Shown one piece after another: positions 23,730 through 32,280 of a stretch of 64,000 nucleotides of DNA. Origin of the DNA: an uncultured Collinsella sp. (GTDB taxonomy: Bacteria; Actinomycetota; Coriobacteriia; Coriobacteriales; Coriobacteriaceae); assembly GCA_938005465.1 (NCBI GenBank), contig CALLNU010000046.1, positions 1 to 64,000 of the forward strand, read 5' to 3'. Both the position numbers and the translations under genes were made by a program. The stretch's first letter is position 1. Every line of letters starts with the position of its first letter. The notes beneath the pieces are model-generated. The model was given only the letters and a program-made list of their open reading frames with translations, searched no databases and was not told the origin of the DNA.

Positions 23730-24368
23730 TTAGAACTCGGCAAATTTGGGAGCGCCGACCTCAATCTCCTCGCGCCCCGCCATAAGCTCGCGCATCTTTG
23801 CGCAAAACGGCTCCTGCTCCCCCGCTTTAAACACCAAATGAATCGTCACGGTATCCGCGTAATCGGTATCCGAAACCTTGGCACCCGAATCCTGCGCCAA
23901 ACGAAGCACCTGCTCATACTGCGGATAGGCCACATGCACGTCAACGGGCACGACGCTCGTCATCTCGACGATCTGCCCAGCCTCCCGAGCAGCTGCCACC
24001 GCCGCCTGCGTCGCCGCGGTATATGCGCGCACCAAGCCACCAGGACCTAACAGCGTGCCACCAAAATAGCGCGTCACTACGCAGCAAACATTTTTGAGCC
24101 CCGCGCCGCGCAGCACCTCGAGCGTCGGCATACCGCTCGTGCGGCTCGGCTCACCATCATCGCTCTGGCGCTCGCGCCCATCGACCAAAATCCACGCGGG
24201 AACATTGTGTCGAGCGTCGTAATGACGTTTGCGAACGGTCTCGATAAAGGCATTCGCCTCATCCTCGGACTCAATATGGACCAGCTGGGCAATAAACCGG
24301 CTCTTGCGGTCCACAAATTCGCCCGAAACCTCAATATTCGATTGCAGAGTAAAATAGCTGTCCAACAA
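23730..24368 (-). CDS. YigZ/IMPACT family protein
   Basis: A 212-residue protein of the UPF0029/YigZ family. The N-terminal domain contains KSRFIAQLVHI, HNVPAWIL, then DDGEPSRTSGMPTLEVL and TRYFGGTLLGPGGLVRAY, which together identify the family. A C-terminal RNA-binding-like domain follows. Its biological role is unresolved; IMPACT proteins regulate GCN2 in eukaryotes. The start appears to be one of two adjacent TTG codons (24368 or 24365) after GAGGGG, so the first residue is uncertain. Confidence 0.88.
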   Translation of the reverse strand: MLDSYFTLQSNIEVSGEFVDRKSRFIAQLVHIESEDEANAFIETVRKRHYDARHNVPAWILVDGRERQSDDGEPSRTSGMPTLEVLRGAGLKNVCCVVTRYFGGTLLGPGGLVRAYTAATQAAVAAAREAGQIVEMTSVVPVDVHVAYPQYEQVLRLAQDSGAKVSDTDYADTVTIHLVFKAGEQEPFCAKMRELMAGREEIEVGAPKFAEF

Positions 24369-24484
24369 AGCCCCTCAACAAAATAAAGCGCAGCAACAAA
24401 CAGCCTCAATAATACGACAAAGACAGCACCGTTGACCTCGCCAACAAGAACGGAAACGCCAATGATACCGTCACCAACAGCGAG

Positions 24485-24581
24485 AACCCGTCAGCGCGAG
24501 CAAGGTGCCTTGAAAGACAAGGGCATTGACCTTATGGTCATGCCCGAAGGCTTGAAAGGCAGATTGCCGCGCTGACGGGTT
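24485..24581 (+). ncRNA. Candidate structured RNA element, copy 3
   Basis: A perfect 14-bp outer stem (24485-24498 / 24568-24581) encloses GCAA/TTGC, a GG/GA loop and TGCC/GGCA. Loops TTGAAAGACAA and GAAGGCTTGAAA come next, and a terminal hairpin GGGCATTGACC-TTAT-GGTCATGCCC closes it. It lies 20 nt after the 3' end of RNase P RNA. See the finding. Confidence 0.55.
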
Positions 24582-24601
24582 CGCAGCGTCAACAAAGTGC
24601 T

Positions 24602-24957
24602 GAGTGGGCCGATAAGCCGGGTTCTGTCGTGAACGGTCATTTATCTTGTCTGCACGTTACCGTGCAGTTCCACGCACGCTACCCGAACGCGGACCGGGCC
24701 GGCCCATAGCGTTCCTATTCGCGCTTGCTCCGGATGGGGCTTGCCAAGCCGCCGTGTTACCACGACGCTGGTGGTCTCTTACACCACCGTTTCAGCTTTT
24801 CCCTTTACGCCTTGCGGCGCAGGTGGGAGTCTTCTTTTCTGCGGCGCTTTCCGTCGGATCACTCCGCCCGGCCGTTAGCCGGCATCCCGCCCTCTGGAGC
24901 CCGGACTTTCCTCACGCGTACTGCAAGCAGCACATCGCGCGACCGTCTGGCCCACTC
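24602..24957 (-). ncRNA. rnpB: RNase P RNA (type A)
   Basis: The minus strand begins GAGTGGGCCAGACGG and ends GGCTTATCGGCCCACTC, forming the P1 helix. The universal blocks are present: GAGGAAAGTCCGGGCTCC near the 5' end, the P10-P11 segment with GGTAACACGG-like text, and ACAGAACCCGGCTTA near the 3' end. Length is about 356 nt, normal for type A. It is the catalytic RNA that matures tRNA 5' ends. A TACACT -10-like box lies about 15 nt upstream. Confidence 0.95.
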
Positions 24958-25245
24958 AGCAGTGCAAGAGTGTAACACACCGTTGCCGCAGGCAACGGCA
25001 CAACACAAGCGCTCGCACGATAAACCAAGAACCACCCATGCGCTACAATAGTCCCGTCGATGGGCAACGTCGTCAGTCGAGACGCGACCGCGCTCCGCAC
25101 CCCTCCGTCTACTCGGTGCGTTCCCGCCTCTTCCCCGAGGCGGGATGTCGGCATTTTTCATGCACCGACAACCAAATAGCCTATGAACAGCCCGGGCAGC
25201 ATTGCGCACGGGGGCAGCATCGCGCATCTCGGCCCCAAATGCAAA
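24958..25245. other. Gap between RNase P RNA and rpsA
   Basis: No supported gene. It holds a perfect CCGTTGCC-GCA-GGCAACGG hairpin (24980-24998), the likely rnpB promoter, and a plus-strand TACAAT (25044-25049). About 75 nt later comes a CCCGCCTC-TTCCC-GAGGCGGG hairpin followed by TTTTTC near 25160. The latter pair could bound a small plus-strand RNA of about 110 nt, but there is no good -35 and no recognised sRNA family. Confidence 0.35.
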
Positions 25246-25277
25246 AAGGGACCCGTCCATTGCGGACGGATCCCTTA
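25246..25277 (-). terminator. Terminator of rpsA
   Basis: AAGGGACCCGTCC and GGACGGATCCCTT form a 13-bp stem with one mismatch, followed on the minus strand by TTTTTGC. It lies 24 nt after the rpsA stop. Confidence 0.88.
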
Positions 25278-25300
25278 AAACAAGTGATCGTCAAACCAAT

Positions 25301-26467
25301 TTACTCGGCGTCGGTCTCCTCGTCCTTCTTCTCGGAAGGAAGCGGGGTAACCTCGATCTCGACGCCCAGAGTCTCAGCAGCGGACTTCATGGACAGGGAG
25401 ATACGACGACGGTCGAGGTCGATCTCCATGACCTTGACCTGAACCTTGTCGCCCACGTGGGTGACCTGAGAAGGCTGATCGACGTGCTTGTTGGCCATCT
25501 CGGAGATGTGCACCAGGCCCTCGATGCCCTCGCCCAGATCGACGAAAGCGCCGAACGGGACAAGCTTGGTCACAGTGCCCTCGACGATAGCGCCGACGGG
25601 GTACTTCTTGACCAGTGCGCGCCACGGATCCTCGGTGGTCTGCTTGAGACCCAGGGAGATGCGCTCGCGGTTGAGATCGACGTCGAGAACCTCGACCTCG
25701 ACCTCCTGGCCGACCTTGACAACCTCGGAAGGATGGTTGACGTGGTTCCAGGAGAGCTCGGAGATGTGGATGAGGCCGTCGATACCGCCGAGGTCGACGA
25801 AGGCGCCGAAGTCGACGATGGAGGAAACGGTGCCCTGGAGACGCATACCAGACTTGAGCTTGGACAGGATCTCGGAGCGCTCGGCCTTACGGGACTCCTC
25901 GAGCACGACGCGACGGGAGAGGACGACGTTGTTGCGGTTACGGTCCATCTCGATGACGCGGGCCTCGATGCGGGTGCCCATGTAAGAGGTGAGGTCCTTG
26001 ACGCGACGGAGGTCGACGAGGGAAGCAGGCAGGAAGCCACGCAGGCCGATGTCGAGGATCAGGCCGCCCTTGACAACCTCGATAACCTCGCCCTCGACGT
26101 TCTCGCCGGAGTTGAACTTCTCCTCGATGCGGTTCCAAGCACGCTCGTACTCGGCACGCTTCTTGGACAGGACCAGACGACCGTCCTTGTCCTCCTTCTG
26201 GAGAACCAGAGCCTCGATGGGATCACCGAGTGCAACGATGTCTGCAGGGTTAGCGTCCTTGCGGATGGACAGCTCGCGGACCGGGATAACGCCCTCGGAC
26301 TTGAATCCGATGTCAACGAGCACCTCGTCATGCTCGATCTTAACGACAGTGCCGTTAACGAGATCGCCCTCATCAAAGTCGGTAATCGTACCGTCGATGA
26401 GGTTGTTCATCTCCTCCTCGTTGACATCGTCAAGAGAGAAAATGGACGAGTTCTGAATCTCACTCAA
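25301..26467 (-). CDS. rpsA: 30S ribosomal protein S1
   Basis: A 388-residue protein with four S1 RNA-binding repeats, each opening with a GxVVxxxxxGxxVDIG-like strand (about residues 37, 123, 208 and 293). The third and fourth are the best conserved (FGAFVDLGGIDGLIHISELS and FGAFVDLGEGIEGLVHISEM). Four repeats rather than six is usual in actinobacteria and firmicutes. It ends in an acidic tail. It binds mRNA on the 30S platform. A 316-nt gap to the divergent HAD gene probably holds both promoters. Confidence 0.93.
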   Translation of the reverse strand: MSEIQNSSIFSLDDVNEEEMNNLIDGTITDFDEGDLVNGTVVKIEHDEVLVDIGFKSEGVIPVRELSIRKDANPADIVALGDPIEALVLQKEDKDGRLVLSKKRAEYERAWNRIEEKFNSGENVEGEVIEVVKGGLILDIGLRGFLPASLVDLRRVKDLTSYMGTRIEARVIEMDRNRNNVVLSRRVVLEESRKAERSEILSKLKSGMRLQGTVSSIVDFGAFVDLGGIDGLIHISELSWNHVNHPSEVVKVGQEVEVEVLDVDLNRERISLGLKQTTEDPWRALVKKYPVGAIVEGTVTKLVPFGAFVDLGEGIEGLVHISEMANKHVDQPSQVTHVGDKVQVKVMEIDLDRRRISLSMKSAAETLGVEIEVTPLPSEKKDEETDAE

Positions 26468-26783
26468 AGGTGGACCCCTTTCGAACTACGGGGCCCCGAT
26501 TGCTAGGACCTACAGAAGGGTGCGACAAGCACACAACGTTTAGGAACACTCGGGAGCCGACAGATACTAATGTGACGCTTATGCAATCACGTTCGTATAG
26601 GTTACGGGGAAATGGGTTCGATTTCAAGCGTGAACTGCGTTTTTTTACTCGTGTGGAGACTTTTTCGTAATCTTATGGACAGCCGTCTCCACAACTTGAC
26701 GATAAGCAGTTTGCCCATACGCCTTTGAGGTAAAGTATCCGGAGCCAACGATTCTGGAACGATTTTTCGAGAAAGGTGCCCGC
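26468..26783. other. Divergent gap between rpsA and a HAD hydrolase
   Basis: No supported gene. An 8-bp inverted repeat (GTGGAGAC 26652-26659, GTCTCCAC 26685-26692) brackets an AT-rich stretch. TTGACG lies at 26696-26701, a possible -35 for the plus-strand gene, though no well-spaced -10 follows. Confidence 0.35.
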
Positions 26784-27542
26784 GTGCTCAAAGCAGTCGT
26801 TTTCGATATGGACGAAACGCTTCTTAGCATCAACCTCAACGCGTTCATCCTTCGCTATTTTAAGGATGTCTCGTCGATGCTCGCGGATATTGGTCGCCGC
26901 AGCCACGGTGGCACGATGGCGCGCCTCGGCACCATCTTGGTCGACCTCAACGCCAATCGCCGAAGCGGCACGGATAATCGCACCAATCTTGAGTTCTACC
27001 AAGAAGAGGTTGAGCGCCGGTGCGGCATTTGCCTCTCGGACCCACTCATCTACGAGGCGTTTACCTACTACGACCGCGAAGTTCTTCCGTACAAGAACGA
27101 CGATGTCATCAACGCCCACGCCATGCCCGGCGCACATGCCGCGCTCCAGGCCGTACAGGATGCAGGGCTACGTTGCGCGCTCTTTACCAACCCCAGCTTT
27201 CCGCAGGGGGCCATCGAGTGCCGCATGGGTTGGGGCGACCTGGCCGACGCCCCCTTTGAGCTCGTCACGCACATGGGAAACACCACCCGCTGCAAGCCCG
27301 ATGCCACCTACTATCTAGAGCAGCTTCAGGTGATGGGGCTCGAGCCGCACGAGGTCCTTATGGTGGGCAACGATCCCAAGCGCGACTTCCCGTCCCCCGA
27401 TTGCGGCATCCAAACCGCCTTTGTGGGCCAAGGCAAGCCCAGCCGAGCCACCTGGCGCGGAACCATGGAAGACTTCGCCCGCGACTTTAACGCCGTAATC
27501 GAGGCCTTCTACGAGCACCAAGTAGCCCACGAACTGTCGTAG
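26784..27542 (+). CDS. HAD-superfamily hydrolase
   Basis: A 252-residue HAD enzyme with motif I VVFDMDETLLS (nucleophile D8, general acid D10), motif II ALFTNPS, motif III K in RCKPDATYY, and motif IV GNDPKRDFPSPDCG. A helical cap lies between residues 20 and 120. It is probably a small-molecule phosphatase; the substrate cannot be told. The start is GTG at 26784 with GAAAGG 9 nt upstream. It converges on cyuA across structured element copy 4. Confidence 0.85.
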   Translation: MLKAVVFDMDETLLSINLNAFILRYFKDVSSMLADIGRRSHGGTMARLGTILVDLNANRRSGTDNRTNLEFYQEEVERRCGICLSDPLIYEAFTYYDREVLPYKNDDVINAHAMPGAHAALQAVQDAGLRCALFTNPSFPQGAIECRMGWGDLADAPFELVTHMGNTTRCKPDATYYLEQLQVMGLEPHEVLMVGNDPKRDFPSPDCGIQTAFVGQGKPSRATWRGTMEDFARDFNAVIEAFYEHQVAHELS

Positions 27543-27593
27543 GACCCCTCGCTCCAAACCAAATATCGCCGCAGGTTGAGCACAAGTCAGCGA

Positions 27594-27691
27594 AAATGCC
27601 CCTAAGCGAGCAATGTGCCTTGAAAGAGGAGGGCATAGGCCTTCTGGCCATGCCCGACGATTGAAAGGCAGATTGCCGCTTAGGGGCGTTT
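27594..27691 (+). ncRNA. Candidate structured RNA element, copy 4
   Basis: The 15-bp outer stem (27594-27608 / 27677-27691, one G-U) has a different sequence from copy 3 but full pairing. Inside, GCAA/TTGC, TGCC/GGCA, the loops TTGAAAGAGGA and GACGATTGAAA, and hairpin GGGCATAGGCC-TTCT-GGCCATGCCC are conserved. Two pairs in the terminal stem change together relative to copy 3. It lies 40 nt after the cyuA stop on the minus strand and 51 nt after the HAD gene on the plus strand. Confidence 0.55.
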
Positions 27692-27731
27692 GCAGCGTCG
27701 ACTGGTTACGCGGTTTGGTAAAACCGCGTAA

Positions 27732-29051
27732 CTAGCACACCTGGGTTTTGCCGATCATGATGTTGAGGATCTCGACGTCGGTGTCCTTCATGCCCACGCG
27801 GCCTACGTAGCCCATACTGGCGATTGTCTGCTCAACGGTATCTTGGATCAGGCCCTCGCCGGCGCGGAAGCCGCGACCCTGCATGGCCATATCATGGCCC
27901 AGAATCGCCGCATCGACGGCAGCCGAGATCTTGGCGGCACAGCTCGCTTTGGCGCCGTCGCACACGATGCCGCCCACGTTACCGAGCGTGTTCGAGACCG
28001 TCGCGCCAATCTGCTCGCGCGTGCCACCGCACAGCCAGGTAATCGCGGCGCCGGCGCCGCACGCGGCGCAAATAGCACCGCAAAACGCCGAGAGCGCACC
28101 AATATAGCTCTTGATATGCACGGCGATAAGATCGGACAGCATCACGGCGCGCACCAGGCGCTCGTGGTCGCAGCGCAGGTACTCGGCATACTCCATGACG
28201 GGCAATGCGCAAGTAATGCCCTGATTGCCCGAGCCGCACACAATGGCGACCGGCAGCGCGCAGCCGTTCATGCGGGCGTCGGACCCGGCGGCCGCACGGG
28301 CACGGGCACGGCAGGCGACGTCATCGGCACGAGCACCCAGCAGCGTACGACCCACCTCGGCGCCCCAAGCGTGCGCAAGGCCCTCGGCACTGATTGCGCC
28401 ATTCAGCTCAATCTGACGCTCAACGGCAGCACGGGCGTCCTCAATGTCACCGTCCTCGATAAAGTCGATGATGGTCTCGATCGACATGGGCGTGTCGGCG
28501 TTATCTGCCGCCCGCTCGGCCACGACGCGCTCGGCGCAGGCGGCACACTCCCCCGCCGACTTGCCGCACACCGGAATACCGTCGAGGGTATGGCACGTGA
28601 CATTGGTGTGGTGGTCGGTAATCTCGACGACCGCGGTATGGCCCCCGGCCGTGGCAGTCACCTTGATGTAGAGGTTGGGCACACCCTCGACAAGCGATAC
28701 ATCGCAGTAGTCGGCGTCGGCGAGGAGCTCGGCCACGCGAGCACGGTCTTCATCGTTAACGCTCTCGAGCACCTCGAGCGCGCTTTTGGCGTCGCCGCCC
28801 ACGGCACCCAGCACGGCCGCGGCTTCAATACCGTGCATACCGCCCGAGTTGGGCACGGTCACGCTCTTAACGTTCTTGATGATGTTGCCCGAGCAGGCAA
28901 CATCCATATGATCGGGCTCGTAACCGAGCGTCTGGCTCGCCAGCGCTGCTGCATAGGCAACGGCAATGGGCTCGGTGCAGCCGAGTGCACAGACAAGCTC
29001 GCGGTTCAAAACATCGCAAAACGCGGCATCACGAAGGGAATCGGTAGGCAT
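27732..29051 (-). CDS. cyuA: L-cysteine desulfidase family protein (CyuA/YhaM, UPF0597)
   Basis: A 439-residue protein of the UPF0597 family, related to the alpha chain of iron-sulfur L-serine dehydratase. It has ELVCALGCTEPIAVAYAAA near the N-terminus, CSGNIIKNVKSVTVPNSGG, GSGNQGITCALPV in the middle and three clustered late cysteines (FCGAICAACGAG) for a [4Fe-4S] cluster. Relatives break L-cysteine into pyruvate, ammonia and sulfide. ATG at 29051 follows AGGAG. The sulfide and selenide released could feed metY or selD, but no direct coupling is visible. Broader serine/threonine activity is possible. Confidence 0.85.
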   Translation of the reverse strand: MPTDSLRDAAFCDVLNRELVCALGCTEPIAVAYAAALASQTLGYEPDHMDVACSGNIIKNVKSVTVPNSGGMHGIEAAAVLGAVGGDAKSALEVLESVNDEDRARVAELLADADYCDVSLVEGVPNLYIKVTATAGGHTAVVEITDHHTNVTCHTLDGIPVCGKSAGECAACAERVVAERAADNADTPMSIETIIDFIEDGDIEDARAAVERQIELNGAISAEGLAHAWGAEVGRTLLGARADDVACRARARAAAGSDARMNGCALPVAIVCGSGNQGITCALPVMEYAEYLRCDHERLVRAVMLSDLIAVHIKSYIGALSAFCGAICAACGAGAAITWLCGGTREQIGATVSNTLGNVGGIVCDGAKASCAAKISAAVDAAILGHDMAMQGRGFRAGEGLIQDTVEQTIASMGYVGRVGMKDTDVEILNIMIGKTQVC

Positions 29052-29322
29052 AGGTATCTCCTGCTTGCATAACGGGCTTGGCTCTCAAAAATAGTTAGCT
29101 CCTTTATTTGATAACAATGCATCAAAAACTGCAACCATGGTTCCGGCGGACGGCGCTCAAGCACAAACTGACAGCATTCATTCATGAGAAGCCGGTCTTG
29201 TTGCATGCTAAAGCGTTTGACCAAAAAACGCCCGAGCGTTTACGCAAAAGTCGCGCTATCATGCAGTCGAACGCGGTAAAACCTTTAGCATTTGCGCCGC
29301 ACAGACCAGAGAGGAACCACTC

Positions 29323-29790
29323 ATGAAGATTGGTATCGGCAACGACCACGCCGCCGTCGAGCTCAAGAACATCATCTCCGAGCACCTGAAGGAGCGCGGC
29401 TGCGAGGTCGTGAACTTTGGCACCGACACCTCCGAGAGCTTTGACTACCCCATCGCCGGCTACAAGGTGGGTAAGGCCGTTGCCAACGGCGACGTCGACC
29501 TGGGCATCCTCATCTGTGGCACCGGTGTCGGGATTAGCCTGGCTGCCAACAAGGTCGAGGGCGTACGCGCCGTCGTGTGCTCCGAGCCCTTCAGCGCCAA
29601 GCTCTCCCGCATGCACAACAACACCAACGTGCTCGCCTTTGGTGCCCGTGTCGTGGGCTCCGAGCTCGCTAAGATGATCGTCGACGAGTGGCTCGACGCC
29701 GAGTTTGAGGGCGGCCGTCACGAGCGTCGCGTTAACCTCCTCAACGAGATCGATCACACGCGCGGCCTCAAGGTCGTCGACGAGGCCTAA
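29323..29790 (+). CDS. rpiB: Ribose-5-phosphate isomerase B
   Basis: A 155-residue RpiB/LacAB fold protein. It has GNDHAAVELK at the N-terminus, a YPIAGYKVG segment and the active-site ICGTGVGISLAANKVEGVRA with its Cys. HNNTNVLAFGARVVG follows. It interconverts ribose-5-phosphate and ribulose-5-phosphate in the pentose pathway. Starts at an ATG with GAGAGGAA upstream; a G/C-rich terminator follows. Confidence 0.92.
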   Translation: MKIGIGNDHAAVELKNIISEHLKERGCEVVNFGTDTSESFDYPIAGYKVGKAVANGDVDLGILICGTGVGISLAANKVEGVRAVVCSEPFSAKLSRMHNNTNVLAFGARVVGSELAKMIVDEWLDAEFEGGRHERRVNLLNEIDHTRGLKVVDEA

Positions 29791-29816
29791 ACCACTCAGT
29801 GCCACAAGCTAACAGC

Positions 29817-29852
29817 AGGGGCCCGCTCGGAACTCATGACCGAGCGGGCCCC
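29817..29852 (+). terminator. Terminator of rpiB
   Basis: GGGGCCCGCTCGG pairs with CCGAGCGGGCCCC around a 9-nt loop, with TTCATAGATTTT downstream. Confidence 0.85.
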
Positions 29853-29873
29853 TTCATAGATTTTGGAATAAAA

Positions 29874-29903
29874 GGGCGCCGCAGATGGAGTTCCGCGGCG
29901 CCC
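29874..29903 (-). terminator. Terminator of ndk
   Basis: GGGCGCCGC pairs perfectly with GCGGCGCCC and is followed on the minus strand by TTTTATT. Confidence 0.87.
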
Positions 29904-29941
29904 AAGCCACACGCTAACAGCTTTAAGGAGTCAAAGCTGGT

Positions 29942-30346
29942 TTAGCCAAAGAAGCGCTTGATCTCAATCTCGGCGTTCTCCAGGCAGTCGGAGCCGTGGA
30001 TCACGTTGGCGTTGACATCGACGGCAAAGTCGCCGCGGATGGTACCAGGAGCAGCGTCAAGCGGATTAGTAGCGCCCATGAGGGTGCGCATCTTAGCAAC
30101 AGCGGAGAGACCGGAAACGACCATCTTGACGACCGGACCGCTCGTCATAAAGTCGCAGAGACCGCCAAAGAAGGGCTTGTCGGCCAGATGGGCGTAGTGC
30201 TCCTCGACGGTAGCGCGCTCGAGCGTGGTCATCTCCATGCGCTCGATGACAAGGCCGCTGCGCTCAATGCGAGCAACGATCTCGCCGATCTTGCGGTCGC
30301 GCACGGCGTCGGGCTTAATCATGATGAAGGTCTTCTCGATAGCCAT
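29942..30346 (-). CDS. ndk: Nucleoside diphosphate kinase
   Basis: A 134-residue Ndk. It starts EKTFIMIKPDAVRDRKIGEI, has GATNPLDAAPGTIRGDFA, and the phospho-histidine motif NVIHGSDCLENAEIEI near residue 115. It equilibrates NTP pools. The length is standard. A terminator 38 nt downstream makes it monocistronic. Confidence 0.96.
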   Translation of the reverse strand: MAIEKTFIMIKPDAVRDRKIGEIVARIERSGLVIERMEMTTLERATVEEHYAHLADKPFFGGLCDFMTSGPVVKMVVSGLSAVAKMRTLMGATNPLDAAPGTIRGDFAVDVNANVIHGSDCLENAEIEIKRFFG

Positions 30347-30731
30347 AAAAGTAGCCTTTCAAGTAGGTTCGCGCGTGCCCAAGTCCCATTCCGGCACCCG
30401 CCTGGACTGCATCGTAACAGAGTTTTAGCTGCAGTTAAACAAAAAGCTGTTTATTGAAACGTTGCAATTTATTAAAGCGCTCCATATGTGTCACTTCTGT
30501 TTCGAAGCCCGATTAGAGTACCATCCGACCGCCCATCAACCGCGCCGAACAGAGCAGGCGGTCGGTTGCCGCCCGCGAACGTATCCCCTTCACAACCTGC
30601 CCAAAGGTCCTACAGAAGTTCTCGACAAGCCCCTCCCCCATAGCAACAAAATACGGGCTCCCACATCAGCAGGCGCCCGTAAAGCGAAAACGATTTATCA
30701 ATAAATGGACAATACGTCTTCAGCCAAACCT
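30347..30731. other. Gap between ndk and argH
   Basis: No supported gene. On the minus strand TTAACT and TACGAT with a 16-nt spacer (about 30,435-30,405) may be the ndk promoter. The argH terminator occupies 30653-30680. A 243-nt plus-strand open frame here has no ribosome site and no recognisable motif. Confidence 0.4.
30653..30680 (-). terminator. Probable terminator of argH
   Basis: ACGGGC pairs with GCCCGT around a 16-nt loop and is followed on the minus strand by ATTTTG. It lies 51 nt after the stop. Confidence 0.55.
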
Positions 30732-32162
30732 CTACTTTGCCCCGTGACCCATCTCGACGACCTTGGTTAGCGATCCAAACACACCTTCGTCGACCACGAG
30801 CTGCGCCTCGGCACGCTGCAGCTGCACGGCAACGGCGGCAGGGGCGGTGCCGCCCTCGGTCGTGCGCGCGGCGACAATCGACGGGATGTCGAGCGCCTCG
30901 GTAATGTCGTGCTCAAAGAGCGGGCTTGCCTCCTGGAACACCTCAAACGGCAGGTCCTCAAGATTGCAGCCGCGCTTCTCACACATCAGAACCAGATGCC
31001 CCACCACGGCATGTGCCTCGCGGAACGGCAGGCCACGCTTGGCCAGGTAATCGGCAACATCGGTAGCGGCAAGGTGCCCCACGCCGCACTCGCGCGCCAT
31101 GGCATCCTCGTTGACGGTCCAAGTCGAAATCATTCCGGCCATAACCGACAGGCACTGCATGAGCGTATGGGCGGTATCGAGCGCGCCCTCCTTGTCCTCC
31201 TGCAAGTCCTTGTTATAAGCAAGCGGCAGGCCCTTCATGGTCACGAGCAGCTGCACCAGGTTGCCATAGACACGGCCGCTCTTGCCGCGAATAAGCTCGG
31301 CAAAGTCGGGATTCTTCTTCTGCGGCATGATGGACGAGCCGGTGGAGTAGGAGTCTGAAAGCGTGATAAAGCCAAATTCGGAGCTCGACCACAGCACGAT
31401 CTCCTCGGAAAGACGCGACAGGTGCATGGCCATGACGGAGCCAGCGTAATGCAGATCGAGCAGGAAATCACGGTCGGAAACAGCATCGAGTGAGTTAGGA
31501 ATCACGCCCGCAAAGCCAAGTTCGGCAGCCGTCATCTGGCGATCGAGCGGATAGCTCGTACCGGCAAGCGCGGCAGCACCCAGCGGGCAGTTGTCGGCGG
31601 CATCAAAGGCGGCCTTCAAGCGTGTAAAGTCGCGCGCGAACATCCAGGAATACGCCAGCAGATGATGCGAGAGCAGCACGGGCTGAGCGTGCTGCATATG
31701 CGTGTAACCCGGCAGAATCACCTTGTCGTACTTCTTAGCCGCATCCACCAGCACATGGCGCAGCTCAAGATTGGCCTCCATGAGCTCCTTGGCCAGCGCC
31801 TTGACGCCCAGGCGCGTGTCGGTCGCCACCTGGTCGTTGCGCGAACGTCCGGTATGCAAGCGCTTACCGGCCTCGCCGATGCGACGCGTCAGCTCGCTCT
31901 CGATGGACATATGAATGTCCTCATCGTTGATATCGAAGGTAAAGTTGCCGGCATCGATATCCTGTTCGATTCCGTTCAGGCCCTTGGCAATCGCCTGCTC
32001 GTCCTCGGCACTGATGATGCCCTGGGCCGCCAGCATTTTGGCATGCGCCTTAGAGCCGGCGATATCCTGCTTATAGAGATGTTTGTCGGCCGGCAGCGAC
32101 GCGCCAAACTCCTGCGTGACCTCGGCCACGCCTGCCTCAAAACGACCGCCCCAAAGAGCCAT
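30732..32162 (-). CDS. argH: Argininosuccinate lyase
   Basis: A 476-residue fumarase/aspartase-superfamily enzyme. It begins ALWGGRFE, has the GRSRNDQVATD block near residue 110, HMQHAQPVLLSHHL, and the signature GSSIMPQKKNPDFAELIRGK with the catalytic serine. It splits argininosuccinate into arginine and fumarate. ATG at 32162 follows AAAGGGG. argG lies upstream on the same strand with a small unknown gene in between. Confidence 0.95.
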   Translation of the reverse strand: MALWGGRFEAGVAEVTQEFGASLPADKHLYKQDIAGSKAHAKMLAAQGIISAEDEQAIAKGLNGIEQDIDAGNFTFDINDEDIHMSIESELTRRIGEAGKRLHTGRSRNDQVATDTRLGVKALAKELMEANLELRHVLVDAAKKYDKVILPGYTHMQHAQPVLLSHHLLAYSWMFARDFTRLKAAFDAADNCPLGAAALAGTSYPLDRQMTAAELGFAGVIPNSLDAVSDRDFLLDLHYAGSVMAMHLSRLSEEIVLWSSSEFGFITLSDSYSTGSSIMPQKKNPDFAELIRGKSGRVYGNLVQLLVTMKGLPLAYNKDLQEDKEGALDTAHTLMQCLSVMAGMISTWTVNEDAMARECGVGHLAATDVADYLAKRGLPFREAHAVVGHLVLMCEKRGCNLEDLPFEVFQEASPLFEHDITEALDIPSIVAARTTEGGTAPAAVAVQLQRAEAQLVVDEGVFGSLTKVVEMGHGAK

Positions 32163-32280
32163 GGAACCGTCCCCTTTCTCCAAATACCAAAACAAGCGCC
32201 CAAAGCAATGCGCCATATCGCTAAAGCGATTTTTCAACCGCTAGTTTTACACATTCCCCACCGTGTGCGGAGCCATGTAG

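Noticed and set aside
25050..25165. Small plus-strand RNA such as 4.5S or 6S RNA
   Set aside because: A -10-like box and a terminator-like hairpin exist, but no conserved SRP-RNA loop, no 6S bubble and no good -35 are present.
7734..27691. Structured copies 1-4 as simple Rho-independent terminators
   Set aside because: No T-tract follows on either strand, and conserved internal loops are not expected in terminators. The alternative of an insertion element remains open.
30462..30704. Possible 80-aa gene on the plus strand
   Set aside because: No ribosome site and no coding-like composition; it covers the argH terminator on the other strand.
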